A DNA stretch of 64,000 nt, from assembly GCA_019636015.1 (NCBI GenBank), contig JAHBYJ010000002.1, forward strand, positions 248,001 through 312,000. The letters run 5' to 3'. The position numbers were made by a program, and so were the translations under genes. Below the pieces are notes generated by a model. That model saw nothing but the letters and a program-made list of their open reading frames with translations, was not told the origin of the DNA and made no database searches. The DNA is from Parvibaculaceae bacterium. Lineage in GTDB: Bacteria > Pseudomonadota > Alphaproteobacteria > Parvibaculales > Parvibaculaceae. Every line of letters starts with the position of its first letter. The stretch's first letter is position 1. Positions 7,355-15,143 of the stretch are shown here, piece after piece.

Positions 7355-8719
7355 ATGTCGCAAGTGCTGGAGCGGAACGCGGCCGCTGAAACGAAGCTGG
7401 AGGAGCCCGTCATCGAGCGCCATGCGCCGGACGGGCCGCGCCTGGCGGCGATCAAGGGCGACCGGCCGCTGCGCATCCTGCTGCCGAGCTACCGCTCCAA
7501 CCCGACGACCGGCGGCCAGGGCGTCTATATGCGCCACATCGCCAAGGCGCTGGTGGAACTCGGCCACCAGATCGACGTGATCTCGGGCCCGCCCTATCCC
7601 GAACTCGATCCGCGCGTGCGGCTCATCAAGCTGCCCTCGCTCGACCTTTACGCGAACCCGCATCCGATCAAATCCATCCGCCCCTGGATGTTCGCCTCGC
7701 CCATCGACCTTTTCGAATGGTGGAGCCACGCGACGGGCGGCTTCTCCGAGCCCTATACGTTCGGCGAACGCATGGCGCGCTATGTGCGCGGCACGCTGAA
7801 CGACTACGACGTCTGCCACGACAACCAGACGCTGTGCTGGGGCCTCCTGAAGATGCGCGACATGGGGATGCCGGTCGTCGGCACGATCCATCACCCGATC
7901 ACCATGGACCGGCGCATCGACATCGACCACGCCAAGACCTTCAAATTGAAGCTCCTGAAAAAGCGCTGGTACTCCTTCCTCAACATGCAGATCAAGGTGG
8001 CGCGCCAGCTCGATCCGCTGATCGTCGTCTCCGAAAGCACGCGGCGCGACGTGGTGCGCGAATTCGGCGTCGATGCCTCGAAGACGCGGCTCGTACTGCA
8101 CGGCATCGACCATCTGCAGTTCCGCCCCATGCCGGAAGTGAAGCGCCGCGACGACCTGATCGTCGCCTGCGCCAGCGCCGACGTGCCGTTGAAGGGGCTC
8201 ATCTATCTCATCCGCGCCTATGCCATGCTGCTCAAGACGCGCCCGAACCTGAAACTCAAGGTGATCGGCCGCCTGCGCGAGGGCAATACGTCCGACGAGT
8301 TGCGCGCGCTCGGCATCATGGACAAGGTGGAATTCGTCGGCGGCATCACCGATGACGACATCACCCGCATATATAATGAGGCGACCATCGCCGTTTCGCC
8401 GTCGGTCTATGAAGGCTTCGGCTTTCCCTGCGGCGAAGCGATGTCCTGCGGCACGCCGGTGATCGCCACCAATGGCGGCTCGCTGCCGGAAGTGGTGGGC
8501 GATGCCGGCATCGTCGTGCAGCACTCCAATCCGCCGGCGCTGGCGCAAGCGATCGGCGCGATGCTCGACGATCCGGAGATGCGCGCCCGTTACGGCCAGG
8601 CCGGACGCGAGCGCATCCTCGCGAAATTCAAATGGGAACGCGCAGCGCGCGAATGTGTGGACGTTTACAGGCAGACGATAGCAGATGCAGACAATCGACT
8701 TGAACGTGCTCGGGCTTAA
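7355..8719 (+). CDS. Family 4 glycosyltransferase
   Basis: A GT-B enzyme of 454 aa. The start ATG at 7355 was chosen for the GAGAGGACGAGG site upstream. N-terminal features are LPSYRSNPTTGGQG (residues 43-56) and the helix GVYMRHIAKALVELGH. The C-terminal nucleotide-sugar site is SPSVYEGFGFPCGEAMSCGTP, with the EX7E pair spanning EGFGFPCGE, typical of GT4. It would transfer a sugar from an NDP-sugar to a lipid, glycan or small acceptor at the inner membrane face. It overlaps the next gene by 35 bases, implying tight co-expression with a methyltransferase and a toroid protein. Acceptor and sugar are unknown. Confidence 0.92.
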   Translation: MSQVLERNAAAETKLEEPVIERHAPDGPRLAAIKGDRPLRILLPSYRSNPTTGGQGVYMRHIAKALVELGHQIDVISGPPYPELDPRVRLIKLPSLDLYANPHPIKSIRPWMFASPIDLFEWWSHATGGFSEPYTFGERMARYVRGTLNDYDVCHDNQTLCWGLLKMRDMGMPVVGTIHHPITMDRRIDIDHAKTFKLKLLKKRWYSFLNMQIKVARQLDPLIVVSESTRRDVVREFGVDASKTRLVLHGIDHLQFRPMPEVKRRDDLIVACASADVPLKGLIYLIRAYAMLLKTRPNLKLKVIGRLREGNTSDELRALGIMDKVEFVGGITDDDITRIYNEATIAVSPSVYEGFGFPCGEAMSCGTPVIATNGGSLPEVVGDAGIVVQHSNPPALAQAIGAMLDDPEMRARYGQAGRERILAKFKWERAARECVDVYRQTIADADNRLERARA

Positions 8720-9401
8720 GGACGGCCAGCGCGCGCTCGACCTCGGTTGCGGCGCGGGGCGGCATGTGCACGCCATGTATTACCACTCGCAATGCCATGT
8801 GGTCGGGCTCGACCTCGGCTTCGAGGACGTGCGCCGCACGCGCGAGGGCTTCGGCACCTGCCCGGACATGGACCCGGACACGAAGCGCTCCTTCTCGCTG
8901 ACCGTGGGCAATGCGCTGTCGCTCCCCTTCCCCGACGCGAGCTTCGACAAGGTGCTCTGTTCGGAAGTGCTGGAGCATATTCCCGACTACGGCCAGGCGC
9001 TGAACGAGATCAACCGCATCCTGAAGCCCGGCGGCACGCTGGCCGTCAGTGTGCCCCGCTTCTGGCCGGAATGGGTCTGCTGGGCGCTGTCGGACGACTA
9101 CCACAACGAGCCGGGCGGCCATGTCCGCATCTTCCGCGAAGGCCAGCTCAAGGGCGCCGTCGAAAGCCGGGGCCTGTCCTTCTTCCATCGCCATTTCGCG
9201 CATGGGCTGCACTCGCCATACTGGTGGCTGAAATGCGCCGTCGGCGTGAAGCGGGAGGATGTGAAGATCGTCAATCTCTACAAACGCTTCCTCGAATGGG
9301 ACATCCTGCAGGGCCCCTGGCTCACCCGCACGCTTGAAAAGATCGCAGGGCCGCTGATGGGCAAGAGCGTCGTTCTCTATTTCCAGAAGGGAGCGGCTTG
9401 A
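8685..9401 (+). CDS. Class I SAM-dependent methyltransferase
   Basis: A protein of 238 aa. Motif I is LDLGCGAGRH (residues 18-27), the acidic end of strand 2 is VGLDLG, and SVPRFWPEW follows the strand-4 region, where LCSEVLEHIPDY carries the Methyltransf_11 signature. The ATG at 8685 lies inside the glycosyltransferase gene, giving a 35-base overlap and probable coupling. The next gene starts 4 bases after its stop. The target may be the sugar product of the upstream glycosyltransferase, by O-, N- or C-methylation; this is inferred from position only. Confidence 0.9.
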   Translation: MQTIDLNVLGLKDGQRALDLGCGAGRHVHAMYYHSQCHVVGLDLGFEDVRRTREGFGTCPDMDPDTKRSFSLTVGNALSLPFPDASFDKVLCSEVLEHIPDYGQALNEINRILKPGGTLAVSVPRFWPEWVCWALSDDYHNEPGGHVRIFREGQLKGAVESRGLSFFHRHFAHGLHSPYWWLKCAVGVKREDVKIVNLYKRFLEWDILQGPWLTRTLEKIAGPLMGKSVVLYFQKGAA

Positions 9402-9405
9402 ACGC

Positions 9406-10491
9406 ATGGCCTATCTGACCTGGGGCGACCGCCCGCCGGAAAATTTCTTTGAAGGTTCGCGCGCGCGCATTCTGGAATTGCAGCGCGATAATGGCGCGAT
9501 CCCCTGGTATGACGGCGGCGTCGTGGACCCCTGGAACCACACGGAAGCGGCGATGGGTCTCACCGTGCTCGGCGAGATCGATCATGCGCGCCGCGCCTTC
9601 CGCTATCTCGCCGAAACGCAGCTGAAGGACGGCTCGTGGTGGGGCCAGCTCGGCTCTGCCGTGCCCTTCGACGAAGAAGAGCAGCGCTTCACGGGCGAGG
9701 AAAAGGACGCGGGCCACCCGATCCGCGATACGAATTTCGCCGCCTATATCGCAACCGGCGCCTGGCACCATTATCTCATCACCCGAGACCGGAAATGGCT
9801 GGCGGGCATCTGGCCGCATGTGGAAGCCGCGATCGGTTTCGTGCTCGCGCATCAGAGCGAGCATGGCGATGTCCGCTGGGCAGCGGCGGACCCGCACACG
9901 CCGGAAGACGATGCGCTCATCACCGGTTGCTCCTCGATCTACAAGAGCCTCGAATGCGCGGCGCAGATTGCGCGCGAACTGGGCCACCCTTCCCGCCATT
10001 TCATGGAAGCGCGCGCGAAGCTCGGCGAGGCGCTGCGCGACAAGCCGCACCGCTTCGACCGCACATGGGAGCCGAAGGACCGCTATTCGATGGACTGGTA
10101 TTACCCGGTTCTCGCGGGCGTCGTCACGGGCGAGGCCGCGCGCAAGCGGCTTGCTTCCAAGTGGGATATTTTCGTTGCCGAAGGAAAAGGCTGCCGCTGC
10201 GTGCTGGACCAGCCCTGGGTGACGGTCGCGGAAAGCGCAGAGCTGACAATGGCGCTCCTCGTCGCCGGCCAGCGCCGCGAGGCGGAAGCCATGCTGTCCT
10301 GGCAGCACCAGTGGAAAGCCGATTGTGGTGCCTACTGGATGGGCTATCAGTTCGCGGATGACGTCGCATGGCCCGCCGAAAAGCCGGCATGGACCGCCGC
10401 CGCCGTGATCCTCGCGACCGATGCCGTTGCGGGTCTCACGCCCGCCGCACACCTCTTCGCCGAGCGGACGCTAGCCGAGGCGGCGGAGTAG
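9406..10491 (+). CDS. Alpha/alpha-toroid protein (prenyltransferase/squalene-cyclase or glycosidase-like)
   Basis: A protein of 361 aa beginning MAYLTWGD. Repeated helical blocks with aromatic and acidic residues recur (GAIPWYDGGVVDPWNHTEAAMGL, split here by function; QLKDGSWWGQ; CGAYWMGYQF). The QxxDGSWW-like element recalls the QW motif of the terpene-cyclase/prenyltransferase toroid, while the overall layout also suits six-hairpin glycosidases. It starts 4 bases after the methyltransferase and overlaps the convergent methyltransferase at 10471-10491. No signal peptide is present. Whether it cyclises a prenyl chain, hydrolyses a glycan or only binds one cannot be decided by eye. Confidence 0.7.
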   Translation: MAYLTWGDRPPENFFEGSRARILELQRDNGAIPWYDGGVVDPWNHTEAAMGLTVLGEIDHARRAFRYLAETQLKDGSWWGQLGSAVPFDEEEQRFTGEEKDAGHPIRDTNFAAYIATGAWHHYLITRDRKWLAGIWPHVEAAIGFVLAHQSEHGDVRWAAADPHTPEDDALITGCSSIYKSLECAAQIARELGHPSRHFMEARAKLGEALRDKPHRFDRTWEPKDRYSMDWYYPVLAGVVTGEAARKRLASKWDIFVAEGKGCRCVLDQPWVTVAESAELTMALLVAGQRREAEAMLSWQHQWKADCGAYWMGYQFADDVAWPAEKPAWTAAAVILATDAVAGLTPAAHLFAERTLAEAAE

Positions 10492-11085
10492 CCTCAGGCT
10501 CTTCACAACCTTTTCTTCCGCGAAAAGATTGGACGCGAGCGCCATCTTGTAGATCTCGTAGGGCGGGCGGCCGCCATCCTTCGGGTCCGGAAAGACGTCA
10601 TGGATCGCGAGGATGCCGCCCGGCATGACGCGCGGCGCCCAGAGACGATAATCGGTCAGCGCCGGTTCCATGCCATGCCCGCCATCGATGAAGACCATGG
10701 CGAGCGGCGTCGCCCAGCCTTTCGACACGACCTCGGACGGCGCGACGAGCGGCACCACCGTGTCCTCGAGCTTCGTCATGCGCAGGGTGCGCCGGAAGAG
10801 CGGGAAGGTGTTGAGCCGGTCCGTCTCGGCGTCATAAAGCGCCTCGTCGTGATGCTCCCAGCCCTTCTGGTTTTCCTCGGAGCCATAGTGATGGTCGAGC
10901 GCATAAAGCACCCCGCCATTCTGCTGGCAGGCGACACCGATATAGACGGTGGACTTGCCGCAATAGGAGCCGATCTCGAGTACCGGGCCGAGGCGCGAGG
11001 CCTCGAGCGCCGCCTCATGGAGCGCCCGGCCCTCCGCCGCATCCATGAAGCCCTTGATGCTCTCTATGTCGACGGGAAGCTGCAC
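10471..11085 (-). CDS. Class I SAM-dependent methyltransferase (Methyltransf_24 type)
   Basis: A protein of 204 aa read from a GTG at 11085, preceded by AAAAAGGG; no in-frame ATG lies close to the domain start. Motif I is PVLEIGSYCGKST, followed by the DHHYGSEENQKGWEHHDEAL segment and the acidic FIDGGHGMEPALTDYRLW block, which mark the Methyltransf_24/TylF-like group that often methylates sugar hydroxyls. Its last 21 bases overlap the end of the toroid gene on the opposite strand. The convergent arrangement keeps it in the same locus but on another transcript. The sugar-methylation role is inferred. Confidence 0.85.
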   Translation of the reverse strand: MQLPVDIESIKGFMDAAEGRALHEAALEASRLGPVLEIGSYCGKSTVYIGVACQQNGGVLYALDHHYGSEENQKGWEHHDEALYDAETDRLNTFPLFRRTLRMTKLEDTVVPLVAPSEVVSKGWATPLAMVFIDGGHGMEPALTDYRLWAPRVMPGGILAIHDVFPDPKDGGRPPYEIYKMALASNLFAEEKVVKSLRLLRRLG

Positions 11086-11215
11086 GGCGCGGCCCTTTTT
11101 GTCTGAATTCCGCCCTTCCCTCGCATGTCCGGCGGGCCGCGGCAAGCGGGTTAACAGGGGCTCAATCAATGGCCTGGATAATGCCGGCAACCCGATATGC
11201 CCCGGAGCCCCGGAA

Positions 11216-11800
11216 ATGAGCGACGCCGCCCTCAAGATCGAACCGGATGAATATGACGCCATAGAACGGGCGGTGCTGGAAACGCCGCGCGGGCGCTGGT
11301 TCCTGCAGGAATTTGCCCGCCGCAACCGCACAAGCGGCACGGACGAGGTGATCGGCGCCATCGAACGGCTCTACGACCTCGCCCGCGAAACGGCAGCGGA
11401 GGCACGCTACGGCTTTCTCTATCACGAGATGCAGGAGATGCGCCGCGCCATGAGCGAAACGCGCGCGACGATCGCCGCGGTGAAGCCCGGCGAAAGGCAC
11501 AACATCCCCGCCTCAAACGACGACCTCGCCGCCGTGGCGGAAGCTGCGGATCGCGCCTCGCGCGATGTGGCCGAGGCGGCAGAACGCCTGCAGGAGATCG
11601 CGGACACGCTGCGCAAGGCAGGGGCCGATGCGGACCTCTGCGATGAGATCGAGACCCATGCGAGCGGCATCTTCATGGCTTCGGCCTATCAGGAAATGAC
11701 GGGCAAGCGCATCGCGCTCGTCGTCGAGGCACTTGAAAAGGCTGAACACCACGTCGCGAACTGCATTTCGCTCTGGGAAGAGGAAGCGCGGAGGGCGTGA
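11216..11800 (+). CDS. CheZ-like protein with altered active-site residues
   Basis: A mostly helical protein of 194 aa starting at ATG 11216. The central part is coiled-coil-like (DLAAVAEAADRASRDVAEAAER). The C-terminal helix carries ASAYQEMTGKRIALVVEALEKAE, split here as the CheZ signature. In classical CheZ the corresponding pentad is D-x-T-G-Q, where Asp and Gln drive CheY-P dephosphorylation; here it reads EMTGK, so both are replaced. It may be a non-catalytic or diverged phosphatase. No chemotaxis genes are adjacent; the neighbour is a histidine phosphatase in the opposite direction, with stops only 3 bases apart. Confidence 0.75.
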   Translation: MSDAALKIEPDEYDAIERAVLETPRGRWFLQEFARRNRTSGTDEVIGAIERLYDLARETAAEARYGFLYHEMQEMRRAMSETRATIAAVKPGERHNIPASNDDLAAVAEAADRASRDVAEAAERLQEIADTLRKAGADADLCDEIETHASGIFMASAYQEMTGKRIALVVEALEKAEHHVANCISLWEEEARRA

Positions 11801-11803
11801 CCC

Positions 11804-12406
11804 TTAGCGGCTCACCTCCGCGTTGATGCAGCCGACGCTCCACTGCGCCTCGCCATCCACAATTCTGCAGCCAAGCTTCGTGATCGAGAGCGGCGCGACT
11901 TCGATGCGTAGCGCCGTCGCGAGGTCTATGTCGAGCGCGAGCGCGATGGCCGCGCGGATCGTATTCGCATGGCCGATGGAAACGAGCGTGTGGCCGGCAT
12001 AATGCTCCGTCAGACGGCGGATGCCGGCATAGACGCGCGTTGCGACATCGACGAAGCTCTCGCCCTCGGGCGGCACGATCTCCGCCGGCCAGGCCCAGTC
12101 GAGCATACGGTTCGCGGTATAGACGTCATTATATGACCGGCCCTGCCAGAGCCCGTAATTCTGCTCGTTGAAATCCGATACGGAGATGGGGTCCGCGCCC
12201 GGCTTGAGCGCCATTGCCGTCACACGTGCCCGCGTGAGCGGCGATGAAAGCCAGACGGCGACGCCCGGCAATCGCCGCGCAATGGCGGCGGCCTGTGCCG
12301 GATCGACCGGTTCCGGCGCGACATCGAGCTGGCCGAAATAGCGGCTCTCCTGCCCCTGCACCGGTGCATGGCGGATCCAGATCCACTCCGTTCGCATGCC
12401 GCTCAT
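11804..12406 (-). CDS. Histidine phosphatase family protein
   Basis: A protein of 200 aa. The phosphohistidine motif is IRHAPV near the N-terminus (classically RHG), the second basic cluster is SSPLTRAR, and the later catalytic His is in SIGHANTIRA. This is the phosphoglycerate-mutase-like fold; members remove phosphate from sugars, nucleotides or cobalamin precursors. The ATG at 12406 overlaps the CorA stop as ATGA, so the two genes are translationally coupled. RHA in place of RHG is seen in some active members. Substrate unknown. Confidence 0.85.
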   Translation of the reverse strand: MSGMRTEWIWIRHAPVQGQESRYFGQLDVAPEPVDPAQAAAIARRLPGVAVWLSSPLTRARVTAMALKPGADPISVSDFNEQNYGLWQGRSYNDVYTANRMLDWAWPAEIVPPEGESFVDVATRVYAGIRRLTEHYAGHTLVSIGHANTIRAAIALALDIDLATALRIEVAPLSITKLGCRIVDGEAQWSVGCINAEVSR

Positions 12407-13368
12407 AGCCAGCCGCGAAACTTGAAGAAGAGATAGGGAAGAACCGCAAACAGCACCATGAGCCCCAGCGACATGGGATAGCCGTAAGTCCAGGCGAGCT
12501 CCGGCATATACTCGAAGTTCATGCCATAGATGCTGGCGATCAATGTCGGCGGCAGGAAGACGACGGCAGCAACCGAGAAAATCTTGATGATGCCTGTCTG
12601 CTCGTTGTTGATGAGGCCGAGCGTCGCATCCAGAACGAAATTGATGTTGTTCGCGAGATAGCTCGAATGATCGCTGAGCGCCGTCACGTCGCGGGCGATG
12701 ATCTTGAAACTGCGTTCGGCGGATTTCGTGAGCTTGACCTCGGTCGGCCGCGCAACGAAGCCGACAAGCCGGCCGAAGCTCACAAGGCTTTCCCGCGCCT
12801 GCGCCGTGAGCGAATGCCCTGCGCCGATGCGCACGAGAATGGCGCTGTAATCGCGCTTCATCCGCCCTTCGCTGACGAAGATGTCGCGCGAAACCGCGTC
12901 GAGATCGCCTTGCACACGTTCGAGAATATCGGCGAGCCGGTCGACGATCGCATCGACGAGACCGGCGAGCACTTCCTCGCCGCTCGCGCAAGGCACGGCA
13001 TGGCGCTGGACCTGGGCAGCATACATGCGGAAGGGCGTCGGCTCTGCATAGCGCAGGGTGAGAAGCCGGTGCCGCGCGAGCACGAAGGTGACCGGCACAT
13101 TCTGCGGACTGGGCGTGTCGGCCTGGCAGATCATCGTCGCCGTCATGTAGAGCGCATCTTCCTCCTGGTAGAGGCGGCTCGACATTTCGATTTCGCGCAT
13201 ATCCTCCTCGGTCGGCACGTCGAGTCCGAGCGCCTTGTCGAGATAGACGAGGTCGTCGTCTTCGGGCGAGAGGACATCGATCCAGACTGCATTGTCCGGG
13301 ATCGCGTCACCGCGCTGAATCTCTACGGGGGTCAACATGCCGTTGGCATGCACATAGGCTGTAATCAT
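12403..13368 (-). CDS. corA: CorA-type magnesium/divalent cation transporter
   Basis: A protein of 321 aa with a large N-terminal cytoplasmic funnel and two C-terminal membrane helices. The pore signature YGMNF ends the first helix (IIKIFSVAAVVFLPPTLIASI precedes it), and a basic tail follows helix 2 (FFKFRGWL). It is normal for CorA pentamers, which import Mg2+ and sometimes Co2+ or Ni2+. The gene is first in a two-gene unit with the histidine phosphatase. The ATG at 13368 has only a modest ribosome site. Confidence 0.92.
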   Translation of the reverse strand: MITAYVHANGMLTPVEIQRGDAIPDNAVWIDVLSPEDDDLVYLDKALGLDVPTEEDMREIEMSSRLYQEEDALYMTATMICQADTPSPQNVPVTFVLARHRLLTLRYAEPTPFRMYAAQVQRHAVPCASGEEVLAGLVDAIVDRLADILERVQGDLDAVSRDIFVSEGRMKRDYSAILVRIGAGHSLTAQARESLVSFGRLVGFVARPTEVKLTKSAERSFKIIARDVTALSDHSSYLANNINFVLDATLGLINNEQTGIIKIFSVAAVVFLPPTLIASIYGMNFEYMPELAWTYGYPMSLGLMVLFAVLPYLFFKFRGWL

Positions 13369-13596
13369 CGAATCGACCGCTTTCCGTGCATGGGGAGCCA
13401 GATGATGCCTGTGCGCAGGCGGCGCGACAATCCGCCTCGCCCTCCTTCATCAATGTTTCAAACGCCTGTTCCTGCTTGACATTTCCCCGGAAAAGCCCCA
13501 TGTCACTTCCGGTTGTTCATGTGTGCGCGCTTTGCGCTGCCTTCCGGCACCGCCTGATCCCGGAACAACCTCCCTTCCCGATTCCAAGCGCGTTGG

Positions 13597-13640
13597 AACG
13601 CGGCAAGACCCCGCGTTAAAGCACCGGCCGGAGTGGCCGG
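13597..13640 (+). promoter_or_regulatory. Two hairpins in the leader of the DEAD-box helicase gene
   Basis: The 305-bp gap 13369-13673 holds no convincing gene. Close to the helicase start it has two inverted repeats: AACGCGG/CCGCGTT (13597-13603 with 13611-13617) and CCGGCC/GGCCGG (13624-13629 with 13635-13640). They would form adjacent hairpins in the mRNA leader about 35 bases before the ATG. RNA helicase genes are often controlled through leader structure, for example at low temperature; that role here is inference. Confidence 0.4.
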
Positions 13641-13673
13641 GCGCACGACGTTGACTTGAAAGAACTTGAGTAA

Positions 13674-15056
13674 ATGACGGACAAGACCTTTGCGGATCTC
13701 GGCCTGGCCGAACCGCTGACCCGCGCTCTCGCGGACCAGAACTACATTCACCCGACCCCCATTCAGGCCCAGTCGATCCCCGCCCTTCTCGAGGGCCGCG
13801 ACCTGCTCGGCCTCGCCCAGACGGGCACGGGCAAGACGGCCGCCTTCACCCTGCCCATGCTGCAGCACCTTTCGGAGAAATTCGAGAAGCGCCAGCCTAA
13901 GCAGGCGCGCGCGCTCATCCTCGCGCCGACGCGCGAACTCGTGGTGCAGATCGCGAAAAGCATCGAAACCTATGGCCGCAATCTGAAGCTGCGTCACACG
14001 TCGATCTTCGGCGGCGTGAACCAGTTCCGTCAGGTGCGCGCCATGTCCGGCGGCGTCGACGTACTCGTCGCAACGCCCGGCCGCCTGCTCGACCTGATGA
14101 ACCAGAAGCATGTGGACCTCCGCCGCACCTCGTTCCTCGTGCTGGACGAAGCCGACCGCATGCTTGACATGGGCTTTGTGCGCGACGTGCAGAAGATCGT
14201 CGGCACGCTGCCGAAGGAGCGCCAGTCGCTGCTCTTCTCGGCCACCATGCCGAAGACGATCGAGCATCTGGCCGCTGAAATCCTGAACGACCCCGTTCGC
14301 GTGGAAGTGACGCCGGAAGTCGTGACGGTCGACAAGATCGACCAGCGCGTCATGCATGTGGATGGCAAGAAGAAGCGCGAGCTGCTGGCGAAGCTTCTCG
14401 ACGATGCGGACCTGTCCCGCGTTATCGTCTTCACCCGCACCAAGCATTGCGCGAACCGCGTCAGCGAGCAGCTCGAAAAGTCCGGCGTGCAGACGGAAGC
14501 CATTCACGGCAACAAGTCGCAGGGTGCCCGCCAGCGAGCGCTCGACAATTTCCGCAATGGCAAGGCCCGCGTTCTCGTGGCGACCGACATCGCCGCGCGT
14601 GGCATTGACGTGGCGGACATCACCCATGTCATCAATTACGAACTGCCGAACGAGCCGGAAAGCTATGTTCACCGCATCGGCCGCACTGCGCGTGCGGGCC
14701 GCAGCGGCATCGCGCTTTCCTTCTGCGACAATGCGGAACGCGGCCACTTGCGCAGCATCGAACGGCTGACGAAGCGCCCGCTCACCGTGGTCGATACGAC
14801 CGAATGGCTCGGTGAGCAGATCGTCGTGCCGGCGGGCGAGCCGCGTGCACCGCGCGGTGCCGGTGGCCAGCGCAAGGCCGGTGGCGGCAATCGCAACCAG
14901 CCTGGCAAGCAGCGCCGCTTCGGCGGCAAGCCGAAAGGCGGCCAGGAAGTCCGCGGTGGCAACCCGAACGCCGGACGCAAGCCGGGCGGCCAGAAGCAGG
15001 GCCAGCGCAACCAGGACGGCGCCAAGCAGAGCCGCCGCCACATCGCGGGCGCCTGA
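13674..15056 (+). CDS. DEAD-box ATP-dependent RNA helicase (RhlE-like)
   Basis: A protein of 460 aa with all superfamily-2 motifs in order: Q motif (TFADLGL...PTPIQAQSIP), motif I AQTGTGKT, Ia PTRELVVQI, II VLDEADRM, III SATMPKT, IV VIVFTRTK, V ATDIAARGID and VI HRIGRTARAG. The C-terminal 85 residues are basic and rich in Gly, Gln and Lys, an RNA-binding tail as in RhlE/CsdA-like enzymes. It unwinds structured RNA in ribosome assembly or mRNA decay. The gene is monocistronic and ends in a strong hairpin terminator at 15099-15133. Confidence 0.95.
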   Translation: MTDKTFADLGLAEPLTRALADQNYIHPTPIQAQSIPALLEGRDLLGLAQTGTGKTAAFTLPMLQHLSEKFEKRQPKQARALILAPTRELVVQIAKSIETYGRNLKLRHTSIFGGVNQFRQVRAMSGGVDVLVATPGRLLDLMNQKHVDLRRTSFLVLDEADRMLDMGFVRDVQKIVGTLPKERQSLLFSATMPKTIEHLAAEILNDPVRVEVTPEVVTVDKIDQRVMHVDGKKKRELLAKLLDDADLSRVIVFTRTKHCANRVSEQLEKSGVQTEAIHGNKSQGARQRALDNFRNGKARVLVATDIAARGIDVADITHVINYELPNEPESYVHRIGRTARAGRSGIALSFCDNAERGHLRSIERLTKRPLTVVDTTEWLGEQIVVPAGEPRAPRGAGGQRKAGGGNRNQPGKQRRFGGKPKGGQEVRGGNPNAGRKPGGQKQGQRNQDGAKQSRRHIAGA

Positions 15057-15098
15057 ACACCCGCTCCATAGGGGGCGTAATTCGTCTATCCAATATCG

Positions 15099-15133
15099 CG
15101 CGGCTCTGGTTCACTCCAGAGCCGCGTTTTTTT
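15099..15133 (+). terminator. Rho-independent terminator of the helicase gene
   Basis: Perfect 11-bp stem (CGCGGCTCTGG at 15099-15109, CCAGAGCCGCG at 15116-15126), 6-base loop and seven T residues. It is the clearest intrinsic terminator in the window. Confidence 0.92.
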
Positions 15134-15143
15134 GCCGATCGCC

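Noticed and set aside
13386..13619. Possible 77-aa gene in the corA-helicase gap
   Set aside because: No ribosome site, no conserved content, and it overlaps the structured leader of the helicase gene.
13503..15041. 512-aa minus-strand open frame opposite the DEAD-box helicase
   Set aside because: Low-complexity Ala/Arg/Leu sequence, antisense to a gene with all helicase motifs.
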